A DNA stretch of 64,000 bases from Anarhynchus alexandrinus (taxonomy: Eukaryota; Chordata; Aves; Charadriiformes; Charadriidae). The stretch covers positions 1,838,288 to 1,902,287 of the forward strand of contig VUYV01000041.1 in assembly GCA_008711295.1 (NCBI GenBank), given 5' to 3'. Below the pieces are notes generated by a model. The model saw nothing but the letters and a program-made list of their open reading frames with translations, was not told where the DNA came from and made no database searches. Position 1 is the stretch's first letter; each line of letters begins with the position of its first letter. The translations under genes were made by a program, and so were the position numbers. This document shows positions 52,501 through 64,000 of the stretch, piece by piece.

Positions 52501-55500
52501 GAAACAGGAACTGGCCCAAAGTATGTATATCGTAGGTTCACACATGTGCACACTCACACAAACACACATACACAGTATTTACTAGAAGAGAGGGTTGCAG
52601 CAGCATTGATTTAATCATCAATGGCCAGTGTAGATGGAGGAAGCACAGTAATAAATGAGGGACTATTGGAGAAGATGTAGCAAGAGTGGAGCTATGCAAG
52701 GAGTAAAAGAAGACAAGACCTTTCAATTTAATGGGATTGACAAAGGAGCTAATAGGGTTAACTGAGAAAGGAATTTATTTACATAGCTTGAGCCTTTCTG
52801 AGCACTCCTCCTGCACAGACATGGACAACCACACAAAAAGCAGTGTATCTCTAAGCTGACTGAGAAGACAGTCCTGCCTCCCTCTATTTTTACTTCTCTT
52901 ACTATCTTATGTATTTTTATGCGGTTGAGAGTAATTTTAGATTAAAAGCAGATTGTATTGTAATTCATGTATAGAAATGTAACAGGAACGATGTAGTCTG
53001 TATTAAAGAACAGAGAAAATTTTAGGAAATCTAATTTAAAAGGAGATGAAGCAAAGACCAGTGATGACAGAAAGAAGAAATTTTTGGTTATCAGTCTTGA
53101 TTTGATGGAAGTCTGCAGATAACACACAGTTATTGCACTTGCCTTTTTTGACATATATAATGGTGGCTAATTTAGACATGTAAATTAACAGACAAAACCC
53201 AGCAGTTTGAAGCTGAATCTTAGCAGAAGAGAGATGACAGTGTCTAGCAGAGAAAAGCATTTGGAAAAGCTCACGTACCAAGCGAGTGCGATTAAAAACA
53301 TTATACAGAAATAGTTGATTAAGTAGGAGTTTGCAAGTCTTTTTGAAATCCATACTGACTCAAGACTCTTCGAAAAAATTATTCATTATTGGTGATAGTA
53401 CTTCTAGATCTCTACAGTAGCCTGCTAGATTAACACACTTTGGGTTTGCCTATCAAAGGTAAAAGATCTTTTTTTTAGGTGCTTAGCATCCCTAATGCTA
53501 TTAGAAAGAAACTGCAACTGTCATAAGGCAAGACCAGCCAAAAGCTCACAGCCAGCCTAAAGATCATAAAGTAGAAGGGAAATATGATCAACAGGAGAAA
53601 TCAAAATTACCCAAATTTTGTACCAAGCATAAGGAGAAAGGGACAGAGAGGAAAGAGGACCAGTATAAATGACAAGGCAAAATATTGTCACGGTACAGAA
53701 ACAGAAGTCACAGTGAAAGTAAAAATAGCAACTGGACTATAGCAGAAAAGGACTATAAGGAGAAAATGGGGGGGGACACACAGCCTGGAAGAGACTAGAT
53801 GACTTCACTTCTGACAGGGTCCTGAAGGATGAGTTTTTAAACAGGAACCCTCCACATCAGTGGATATTTGGAGCTGGAACGTGAATATAAAGAGAAAAAA
53901 CATTTTATATACGCTCCCTTTATTTTTGGGGAGTGTTAATTGCATAATGTTATACAATCAACATCAAAAATAGAAAACATTTAATTGATTTAAATTGTAT
54001 AGATTCATTGGAGAATAAATATATTCACTTAGTTTAGCAACAAGAAATTGTGCAATAGATGTAGACTAAAACTGACTTTAAAAAAAGTTCGAGTAACTGA
54101 ACTATAAGTGCTTTTGTGTAAGTGAACTGCAAGTTGTCCCTGCAAACTTATAACAAAGAGACTACTTCAAAACACAAGCAGACCAGATCTTGGAAATCAA
54201 ACATTAAATTAGGACAGATATGAAAAATGTCAAATATTATTTATAAAAGCAGAAGATGCTTTTTGACTTGCAGTCTATAAAGAGATTTTCCAACGCAGCA
54301 ACAGCATGCTCCTTGTTTTGAGAAGGACCTTGGCAAGTCAAAGAGGTAGCCAAAAGAGCCAATACTGACACGTTAATTGCTTTGAAGACCAGATACATTG
54401 CACTGAGTTCGCAACAGCAGAAACCTTGAACAGAGGGGATAAATATGTATAGTCATCCAACTCATTCACAGAGCAGTAACCAAAACAACACAGCGCCTCA
54501 TCTTCCCTTCCAAGTCAGCTCTGTATGACAAGTATTACAATAATGTAGACTGCATGCGGCAAAAGAAAAGACCATAAGCATTTAAGGAGGAGATGAAGAG
54601 AGACTTTCTGCATTGGCAACAGGTTGGTCTTTCTGCTGTGGAAGAATAAAGTAAAATTCAACATGTGAGGAGCAAGACAGAGGAGTTGAAAACACGGTTA
54701 CGTGTAAGCAGTGCTAGAAACCATTTCTATTCTTAGATGGGCTTCCCCCTAACCGGAGCCGTAATGTCACTCACTACATGATGTGGGGATATAAGCCTTG
54801 CGCAGGTGGTGCTCAGTGAGGAGGAGATAGAATCTCCTTTTCTTTTCTTCCTCTTTGGTTCACGTCTGCAGTTTCTGTTAGGTACATTTCATCAGAACCA
54901 AATCTCCTGTATACTTAGGATGTTTTTATTATGGTGCTTACACCCATAGCTTTCACATGTCTTCTCTTTAAAGCGCTTCAGTTCCAATTGACCAAAATTG
55001 ATCTATTTTCCATAGGAATTTGATGACCACTCACTTTTATTGCTGAATATTCTTTTTGAGAAATAGTAACAAAACAGGGAATTAGCCATGTCACTATTTT
55101 ATTTTTTTCTACACAATTTTTTGTGTCCTTCTTATTTGAGGGTTGACTGCACACTTCATCAGACACTGGCTAATTTTGGAATTAGAGTGCAAAGCCTGAA
55201 GAAAAAGATAATACAATCTTAGTAATCTTATTGGATCTCTTTACTAAGCAATCTTGTGCATAAATTGTAAAATGCATAGTTTGGACACAGCAGGTGACAG
55301 CTTTTGGGTGTCAGAAGATATCAAACACACCTTTAGTTTGTTGGATGGAAACAAGAATGCGTTGTAAAGCTAAGCCAACTGTTGCAGCGGTACCATGTAG
55401 ATGCCCTGAGCAGCAGCTGATGAACCAACTGAATTAAAGGTTACAGAGAGATAGAAATATCATTTAGGTTCTGTATGTTCTCACAAATAGTTTATTTGCT

Positions 55501-57479
55501 ATTTGCTGCCACTAAGATTCTGGCCTGAACTCCTATTCTGAAAGCTTAAAGCAAATATCGCAGATTCCTTTCTCACTGATTTTGTTCTCAAATGATGGTT
55601 GAGTAAAGGTCAAAGTTTGGAGCGATTTTCTGCATCAAGTGGTGGCTTTCTCAAGACCTTTATGTGGAAGTTGCTACCTTATTTTCTTTGAAAAAAAAAG
55701 GCCTTGCTAGATTCTTTTAAACAATGAGTTAATCTGTTCTTCCTTTCATCTACCAGTCTACTTGAAGATCATCACCTGCCCAGGACAGCTTATCTCCGGA
55801 TCATTTATTCCAGTATTTTACTAGCGAAAGCAATCATTGGATGCAATTTTTCATTAGTTTTTCAAGCTCCATCTCAAAACTAGTTTGGATTTCTGTCTGC
55901 CTCTTTCCCTTTCCGTTCTCCAGAAGGTGATGCTTTTCTTTCTCATGTGCTCTTTCAGCTACACCTTGCATAAGGATTTCAAGCTCTATTAAGGGTGGTG
56001 GAGTACTTGTCATTAAATGGTCTAGTACAACATTTTATGACTCAGAACTCCTGATAAATACAAATTATTTGGGATAAAAACTCTTTACTAGGTCAGATGT
56101 CTGGACTGAAGAGACAGTTCATTATTGAGGATCACTCATATTTTGCAACTGTAATAGGAATGAAGTGATTCTTTTATCATAGTGGTCCAAACCTGACTTG
56201 CACCACTATTGTTCTCCTCTTTAGCCTGAGTTAATTTCCTGCAAAACAATGTGGTTATCTGTGGCTGATTTATTTAGGAATATGTTCCATCTGAAAAGCC
56301 TACACAAATGAAATACAAGAGGGCATGACTAAAGGATTCAGGTATAAAGCTTAGGAGCTTAGATAATTGCTTGTAGAAAATATGATAGGCTCTACATGTC
56401 AACTTACACAAAACCAGAACTATTGAACCTTTTGAAAAAGGAGTATTGTATTCCCAAAACTGAGTAACCAGGCCAAAGTCTATTCACCACATTCACCGTA
56501 ACTGTGCAATACCAGAGTCAAAAGAGTTCCCCCATTGCAACACCCAAACACACAAGAAAGTAGATTCTGACCAATTTACGTCAAAAGATTTGACACTTGT
56601 TATAACTATAACCATAGTTACCTACATTGAATTAGGACTGTTACAGATATCTTGAGAACATTTATGCAAGAATGGTCCAAATATGAAAATTAGAACATTA
56701 CAACTGTAACTATTATTTTGGTACAAATAGGCACAAAACTTATAATCCTTGCTTTGCATTTTGACAAGACATTGTGGGAAAAGCTTCTGATGGAATTACT
56801 GAGTTCCACATGGGGGCTGACCTCTGAATATTTAAGCTCTGAGCAAAAGTAAGAATAAATGGATTGAAGACTGGGCATACGCAGTACAGCGGCTGTTCTG
56901 TATCGAGAACACCAAGTAAATGTATATGCTTAGATATTCTTTTATACTACTTTCGAACTTATTTACAGTTTAGCATCCAACAGAACTATTAAGAGGGATT
57001 AAGTGCATTATCTGAACACCTAAATCTGTACTGTTCTAAATAAAATTGAGAAAATAATTTGTATTTGTATTTCACAACACAGCTTAATGTAATTGAAAGC
57101 TTTTCTACAACAAATTGAAATACGAAGCCCAATCCTCCTCTTATTTCAAAACCAGACATTTTTTTATTGTCGCAAAATGAAAAATCTCTGTTGTTGCAAA
57201 AGATCTCCCTGTTAATGAGAGCTGTTTAACCTTTCTGCTATTTGGTTCTATTATACTTACTATCTAGCTTTATTAAATTTGCAAAATAGTTTGTTTATCT
57301 TCATTCTGGGAAAGTAGGTGGCTATAATTTGCAAATATGTCCATCAAAACCAGACCAGTTAGATGTTCTTGGCTGGCACATTATTAACGAACACAATGAG
57401 TTCCTCCCTCCTCTCTCTCCCTCAAACACTTCTTTCTCTCTCACATGCACATACTCAAAAATGTCTCCAGTAGAGTAAA
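49520..57479. other. Non-coding stretch, no gene supported
   Basis: AT-rich DNA with CA-rich (about 52,540-52,575) and G-run (about 53,769-53,776) simple sequence. If the CpG island at 62.2 kb is the start of the dynein locus, its N-terminal exons should lie on the minus strand within 45.7-62.3 kb. I checked some splice-like sites and motifs by eye and could not name any. The minus frame at 50,249-50,533 was considered and not matched. Confidence 0.45.
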
Positions 57480-57850
57480 ATATTAACATTAATACTGGAA
57501 GCGATGGAGAAGAACCCCGGCCGACATCCCATCTGTTCCCATGAATTAAATTTAGAAATCATATGTAATATAGACATTTCTGTCTGAATATCATAAAGCC
57601 CTGACACATTCAGGCTTTCATTAAAAAGCTCTGAGATGTGACTTGAATAACAATCTGTCTTAGCTAATTAGTATTTTCAGTTTAGCATATTCACTTTCAG
57701 ACGTATTGCTGTTTGCACATGGTAATTTAGGTAAACAGAGCCCATCCACAGCTGCATCAATTAACACTGCTAATCAAAACTGAATTCAGGTAATTAGGCA
57801 CATTTATGCAAAAAGTGTGTAATTTGTGGGGAAAGCTAGATTCTTCAGTA
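57480..57850. other. AT-rich block resembling a conserved non-coding enhancer
   Basis: Repeat-free DNA with a high density of homeodomain cores: GCTAATTAG (57,663), GGTAATTTAGG (57,721), TCAATTAACAC (57,757), GCTAATCAAAAC (57,769) and GGTAATTAGGC (57,789). This texture is characteristic of vertebrate developmental enhancers. Function and conservation are inferred, not measured. Confidence 0.28.
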
Positions 57851-60800
57851 ATATTTCAATAAGTAGGAGTCTCTTTTTGCAAATAAGACAAGGAAATAAT
57901 GGTAAATCAGCTCTAACATATATGTGATGCATACTCAGTGACAAATATCTAAATTAAATCTCACTAATTGGTCTGTATTTTCAGAAATTGGACTATATTT
58001 TTTCATATAAATGTTTTCCTCAGTGTTTCTATATGGAAAAGTGGATTCATTTCTGACTAAAGCTTTAGTGATTATTCAAACAGAACTTTAAAAGTTAATG
58101 TTTCCTCAAGCAGTTTTTGAACTGTTGAACATAATGGTCCAACTTGTTCTCATTTCCAGTCAGGCAATTTTTAATGAAAATGCTCTCACTTCATTTTCAA
58201 TTTAATTTCTTCAAAGAAGGTATATTTTAGTTTACTTTAAAGACAAGCTTCTAGAAATTTCTTCCACCACCCATTTCAAGAATGTAAAGCAGTAAATACT
58301 TCAAAAACATTCTGGCTTGACCTACAAAGTTTTACCAGAAGATCTACAAGTTTCACATCCTTTCCTTCCTGTCCCCCCACTCCAAAAATGGAATTTGAAA
58401 CTGTCCAAAAACTACAAAATACATCAAAGCAGTGTAAGAAACCATATATTCATAACAGAATTTTAATTTCTATTGAAATGGAAATAAATGTTTGCTGTAA
58501 TATTATACTCCAAGAGTATTCATATGCAGCTATTCAAGTTATTAAAATTCAGTTCTCTGTTATGCACTCTGTCAGAAAAATACACAAGTCTGATGGACAA
58601 TAAAAATGTAGTTATCACCTTGCAGCTAATCTTCCATAAATTTTAAGACTGAAAAAATAAAGTGCCTAGGCAATTACCAATTTTTAACAGAAGCCTAAAA
58701 TAAATCTAGCATTTTTGGTTACTTCCAGCTCACTTATTCTTTCCAAAACAAATAAGACAAAATAATTTTACTTCCAAACTAGTACAATACATTTACTCAG
58801 ACTAGTCAGCATGTATCTTGTGCCCTGACTTCAGGGTAACTTTTGGGGAGAGATATGCAATACATTTTCATCTCATGTAGATTTGCAACATGGAATATGT
58901 AGCTTTTGCTAAAAACTTCAGTGTAAAGAAAAGAAAAATTCTTCACAACTTTAAGGTCTAACCCTATGTAACTATTGAAGTGTGTTTTCCAATCATGTGC
59001 ATGCATCACTATTCAGAATTTTTTCTCTGTATAGAAAAGTGTGATTTGTTCTATTACGAAAAAATATATGAAATATGCTTAACATATTCTGTAGTTAAAA
59101 GGGTATCAAACCTCCAGTTTTCATTTAGCTATTGGCAGAGTAGAATATTGAGAGAACACTGACAGAGTTCAGAAGAAAAATATAGCTTGTGGAAGAAATA
59201 CAATTTTGAAGTATTTTCTATTCAAATAATCACAGTGACTACTGCTAATGTAGTGAAATGTTAGAATGCTGAACAAGACCATCTCTAACCAATTATCAGA
59301 CCAACTTAAAAGTATATGCAGTTCCCTATGCCATCCTTGCTGGGGGCAATGGGAAACTACGATATAACTTCACCTTTTTTCCATTTTTCTGTTGCAAGAG
59401 AAAAACACTCACCTATGTGTCATACCACACGCTAAGCAGCTGTCCGATCTCTCGCATGGCTTATTAACATCGACATACAGTGAATATCATCAAAACAATC
59501 TTATGTGACCTGTCTCTGAAGGAACTTGCCCTGCTCCATAAATGCTTTTTCGAAGGAGCAAAAAAGAAGGTGTAATGACTAACAGTGTTTATTTTAGATG
59601 TTATACTCTGTAGGAAGTGAGTACAGTGACAACATCCTAGCCTCCTCCTCCGCCACCCACCACGTTAGTACTTTTTTGCATAAAGTAGTCAGATATAGCA
59701 AGTATTCCAACGGCATTTCCAGAAATATTTTACTACACTGCCCTGTCTCTTCTGCCTAACTACATCAGTAACTATAAACAGACACATTTAAGAGCATCTC
59801 TTCACTGAATGCATATATAACATACATTATTATACTTCATCATGAACTGTCCTGCTGTGCCACCCACTTGAAAACTTTATATAGCATCATTATTTCTTGC
59901 AACTTGGAATTATTATTTGGTGTTGAGGTTTAATAAATATATGGCAGTATTAACTGATAACAGACAAGTGCATAAAAGATATCTCAAAAAAGAAAACATC
60001 ATATAAAAGCTGGCTGCTAAAATACAAATGTAAGAACATATGCAGCCCCACTCTTTTTCCTCTCCTGGATTGCTCCACTGTAGAATATGCAAAGGGATAG
60101 AGACATCCAGCTACTAAAATTTAAAAAAAATCAGCTGGGTGCTATATACCTACTATTGTTAACTAAAATACGATGGATACTTATGGCTAAAAAGATCCTA
60201 TAAATACCATTTTCCTCAATTTAAAGAAAAGTTTCATCATACTCCAAGCACTCAAAAGCATCCCAGGATTATAAGCAAAACAGCAAAAATTTAAAGTTCA
60301 TATTTATTTTGCCTATAGAGCATGAATCTCATTATTCATAACATAAAAACCATTGAAATGTTTCATGTCCCTGGTATTCACAGAGTTAAATCAAGAACAT
60401 GCAAACATTTTAGTTTGAGGAAAGCAGAAGCAAGAGCCCAAAGCCAACAATTAGTACTCTACACCTTACAAGAGGAAAAAAAGCTCAATAATTTACAAAT
60501 GTTGAAGGAAGTGCTCGTTCCGTAATTAAAAATCAGGCAGAGATCCTTTTGGCAAATGGATCTCTTTGTTAAACATCCTACTAATCCAAGCCTGAAGGTA
60601 TAATTCAGTACCCTGGAGGATCCCCTCTATACTTTTGCCAGCTGTTCCATTTAGGTCACTCCACCACAAGTTTAGCTTTTATCTATTCCTCACTTTCTTC
60701 ACTGGGTCCCAGAAGCAGCAGCCCATCTCTCTGAAGGCTGTTTAAAGTGTAAATGAAAAGACGAGACAGAAGTGAGCTGCTACCTCAGGGTCCTTAATTT

Positions 60801-62159
60801 TTGAACTGCAATTCCTTGGACTTCCCTACCTTGACAGATGCAATATGAAGTCTTCCTTGATGAAAAGTGAGGAGGAAAGCTGAATATGGAATGCAGATAG
60901 CATATTCATTACCATTTTAATGCTCAGCAGCTGCATGAAAGAATAGGAAAGTGGCAGAAAGTCCACTCAAGGCCAAAGACTTGCAGATGCCCTTCTGCCC
61001 TTCAGCCCAATTCCCAGCACTACTGCTGCTGGCATGCAAGAAAAAGCCTTCAAAGAGCCATTTTATCTCTTCTCAGGTGGTCACAGAGAGAGGTGGACTC
61101 CAGGAGAGGAAGTTGGGGAAGAGAAAAAAAAAAAAAGAGAAAAAAATGGTGGTAGATTGGTCCAGTACACTGTGTGCCAAGGACCACGAAGCGCCCTCAT
61201 ACCCTTGCCTCCCTCCCTCCCCAGACCAGCAGTCGAAGGAAGGAGACAGTGATGCTTCAAAGGCTTGTTTATGCAAACTGAACCAACCTCAAGTAACTAA
61301 ACTGCTTCTAATTTACCGCTAATTTGATGCAAGGCTTTTAACAAATTCATCATTTCTTACCAAAAGCAACAAAATGATGCAAATTTAGAATGGATCCAAT
61401 TATCATGGTTCTAGTCAGTGCAAAGTTCAAAGTTAAGCCCTCAGAGAGTCACTATAGTCCTCCAGAACTGCTTTTAGACAGTATGCTATTTTAGAGCAAC
61501 ACACTCATCTCTTGCTCTGGGAAAATTAAGTGTAATTCATTACAAAACAAACCACTGCCCTGACATTCATTTGTCTGTGAAAAAAAAATAAAGAGCAAGG
61601 CAGATACTCTGGGAGGAATTTCTAAGTGATCAACTTTTAATGAAAGATTCATAAAAAATGCAGCAAGTGAATCACTGAGGTCTTTCCAATTTAACATTAA
61701 TTAATAAAGTTTGCACACACAGATACCAACTGTTATGTGAAACAGAATTATAAAATTTATTGGAAATTAACTTTCTAAGTTTTCAAAGGCTCTTCAGTAG
61801 CGTAGGCACCACAACTCCAATGACCATCTGCATGACCTTACAGATGCTAGTACTCCCATGGGTTTTAGGCAACTGCTAAGATCGTGTCCTGATCCTACCC
61901 GTCTGGCATGACGTACTGGCTCCAACCTAAGAAACCACTTGTGCACCATTTAGTAGGAAAGAGTGGAATCACAGTGTTTAAGCAGTGCAACGATTCACAC
62001 ACCTGCACTTAACCTGCTCTTGAGGAAGTTCTCTGCCAGTCAAAAAGTGCAGCTCTGCAAGCTTGTAAACCCGACTTTTAAGGGTTAGGGAGAAGGAAAA
62101 AAACAACACAAAGAACAACACACATGCAGCTTTACTTCTAATTCTGCAATGGCTCACAC
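57851..62159. other. Non-coding stretch, no gene supported
   Basis: AT-rich sequence, no named exon. An A-rich run (A13 then GAGAAAAAAA) lies at about 61,122-61,147. Open frames are short, the longest being 123 codons at 60,951-61,322 (plus), Lys-rich across the A-run and without family match. Confidence 0.5.
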
Positions 62160-62490
62160 AGGTAAGCAGCCCAGCTCCGGCGAGCTGCCTCGCGGGGCTC
62201 AACAGGAACCCTCACCTCCGTTACGCTGCCCACTGGCGCACACATCAGCCGGCTCAAGGTCTACACTAGCCGGTAAAGCATATCTACTATGATTTTCACT
62301 GCTTACCTCGCCGACATGCTTTCATGCGTCCCTGCTGACATTCCTGTGCGTGAAGGTTTGTTGTGGCTGCTCTCAAGCTCGGCGTTCCCGTGGCGGGGCT
62401 GCTCCAGCGGGGATGAGCAGAACAAAGACAGGTTGCCACTGGCCAGTTCTACCGGAGCCCAATCGCGCGCCGTCTGTAATCACATCTCAC
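62160..62490 (-). promoter_or_regulatory. Short CpG island, probable promoter
   Basis: About 330 bases with roughly 25 CpGs by eye and G+C above 55 percent, in a CpG-poor AT-rich background. This is the only stretch of the window that plausibly meets CpG-island criteria. It contains a CCAAT box (62,458-62,462, GATTGG on the minus strand) next to GCGCGC, and a GTTGCC word at 62,431 that matches half of an RFX X-box, the usual promoter element of ciliary genes. The minus-strand direction is favoured by the ATG plus splice donor at 62,341-62,307. Bidirectional activity is possible. Confidence 0.5.
62307..62341 (-). CDS. Candidate first coding exon (start codon to splice donor)
   Basis: Within the CpG island the minus strand reads GGAATG (G at -3), eleven codons MSAGTHESMSA plus two bases, then GCGAG|GTAAGC, a near-consensus donor at 62,306. 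The arrangement of CpG island, CCAAT box, 5' UTR-like GC-rich leader, short coding start and strong donor is typical of a vertebrate first exon. No second exon was identified. The dynein linker pseudogene exons lie 17-20 kb downstream on the same strand, so this could be the start of that locus. That is inference, since eleven residues cannot be assigned. It could also be a neighbouring gene, a lncRNA, or chance. Confidence 0.3.
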
Positions 62491-64000
62491 TGAGTGCAAA
62501 AGGAAAATTAAAACATGTTTTTCTCTTACACTTGAATGACACAGCATACCGTTCTGTGTTTGCATTTAAATTGGACAGAATAATTTACCACTGGCTTTTA
62601 ATTTCAGAAGGGTTAATCACCTCAGCAAAGGTCAATCAAACTTTAATCTCCAATAAAATTGCAGTAGCTTCAGTCACCTGCAGGACATTTATTATATTCT
62701 TATTTCCATGCAAAAGAATGCACCACTAATCTTCTAACTCTTTACATTAGCACATTTGCCATTAACATTTTACTAAAATTATTAATTCCTCCGAAACTAT
62801 TACAAGAGCTCATTTCTACACATCTCAGAAGATAATCCTGTTAAAAACCAGCCACATCTACTGTGACATTGCTTTAGTTGTCTGCTCTAATCCTCACAAC
62901 CGTTTGATACTCCAACCGAGTTCTAACAATGCACAAAGTCTCAATTACACAAAATATTATAGGGTTTAGTTTAGAACAACAATATGCTGTTTTAGTAACT
63001 TAATCTTCCCTATTGTCTGCAATCACAATACTAATCTATTTTGCCACTGTTCACAGCATTTTCTATTCAAAACAAAATATAGATTTTTAATTTTGCTTAG
63101 CAGTTCCTGAAAGGCAGTAGATTTACAAGGATAAGTTAAAATCTACAATCCGGTACTGACTGTAGGAATAATCATGATGATAGGAATATTTTTCTGGCCT
63201 GGAAAAAAGTATTTCCCCACAAATCAGAAGTCTCTTTTGAGGCATAGTCCACTAACAAGTAAGGAAATATAGAAAAAACAAGATTTTAGTTGGTACTTCC
63301 AGTTTGGTCTACTAATTAAAAATAATTTATCTGCCATTAAATTCACTGAGAACTGCAAAATATCTCTGAAAAAATCAAGTCAGGATTAGTTTTAAATTAC
63401 CATTGCAATAATATCAACTCAAGACTGGAAAATGATTTTACTCCAAACAGAAAATTGTAAAATAGAAAAGAGCGCATCCCCAAAATATGTTGTTTTTAAA
63501 TAAACATCAGCTACGCTAAAGTACAGCAATACATTCCTTCAAAAGTCTACTGTAACAATTTCATCTGAATGCTCCGAACTATTTTACCTGTAAAGATACA
63601 GAGGAGAAGAGCAACAGAAAACTCAGGGAGAGCTCATTACAGAACTGAAACACAATGCAAACAATTAATTTCCCAAATTTTAGAAACTGGTACCAAAAAG
63701 TCAAAATTACTTGGGCAGAAAAATTCTAACACCACCGAAATAAATGGGTCTCCCTTATTCTCCTACCATGGCCATATTAGCTCCTGTGAGAAAGAGAAGG
63801 AACCGTCATATGCCATCTCATTTCTATTTAAAATTGATTTTTTTAGCCATAATAACATTTTGACATACCGTAATGTAAATAAACTGTTCTTTCCCATCCC
63901 AATATTTCCTTCTCTGTCTCTCTGCCTCTCTCTGTCTCCGTCTCTCTCCTCTTTTTGTTTTAATATATGGCACACAGACAGACACACGCCCCCGTCACTG
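62491..64000. other. Non-coding stretch, no gene supported
   Basis: AT-rich, no recognisable exon or element. The plus-strand open frame of 146 codons beginning at 62,289 overlaps the CpG island, where stops are rare, and matches nothing known. Confidence 0.5.
63907..63958. repeat. (TCTC/TCTG)n pyrimidine-rich microsatellite
   Basis: Imperfect TCTC and TCTG units, about 52 bases. Confidence 0.85.

Noticed and set aside
1..64000. CRISPR arrays, operons, tRNA, rRNA or an undescribed defence-type system
   Set aside because: No regularly spaced repeats, no tandem genes and no recognisable structural RNA were seen. The sequence is vertebrate-type non-coding DNA, so prokaryotic systems are not expected.

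Overview
The window looks like a draft-assembly segment of a bird genome. Another sauropsid is possible but less likely. The main evidence is CR1 LINEs in three places, with the typical CR1 3' end: a well-conserved tail followed by short ATTCTATG-type units. Other signs are A-rich/CAAA-rich low-complexity patches, an AT-rich background, splice-site-flanked short exons, and assembly Ns inside homopolymers. Prokaryotic features such as operons or ribosome binding sites are absent. Most open frames are below 150 codons, look like chance, and several start at GTG rather than ATG.

Layout. About 1-22,000 is intergenic or intronic DNA with no gene I can support. It has one assembly gap at 3949-3991, simple repeats, and AT-rich blocks that look like conserved non-coding elements near 7.5-7.8 kb and 15.6-16.1 kb. 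At 22,088-22,880 lies a 5'-truncated CR1 LINE on the minus strand that keeps the C-terminal part of its reverse-transcriptase ORF. About 22.9-41.7 kb is again non-coding. It holds a 29-bp palindrome (28,398), a short CR1 tail bracketed by a 21-bp direct repeat with one N (34,243-34,380), and a GC/CpG-rich block (40,680-41,215).

The most informative part is 41.7-45.7 kb on the minus strand. Three exons with good splice sites, correct order and compatible phases encode consecutive parts of the linker region (DHC_N2) of an axonemal dynein heavy chain. They are closest in flavour to the single-headed inner-arm type (DNAH3/7/12). All three carry damage: an in-frame TAG plus a 1-bp deletion in the first, a 1-bp insertion in the second, and a net frameshift near the start of the third. 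The exon expected between the first and second is missing or badly degraded. I found no downstream motor (AAA) exons in the 41 kb that should hold them, checking signature motifs by eye. I read this as an intron-containing (unitary, not processed) dynein pseudogene, unless the assembly is poor here.

At 62,160-62,490 a short CpG island holds a CCAAT box and, on the minus strand, an ATG followed 35 bases later by a strong GT donor. It could be the promoter and first coding exon of a minus-strand gene, possibly the same dynein locus, but that link is inference. Between it and the dynein exons (45.7-62.3 kb) I see a CR1 tail, simple repeats and an AT-rich conserved-looking block at 57.5-57.85 kb, but no exon I can name.
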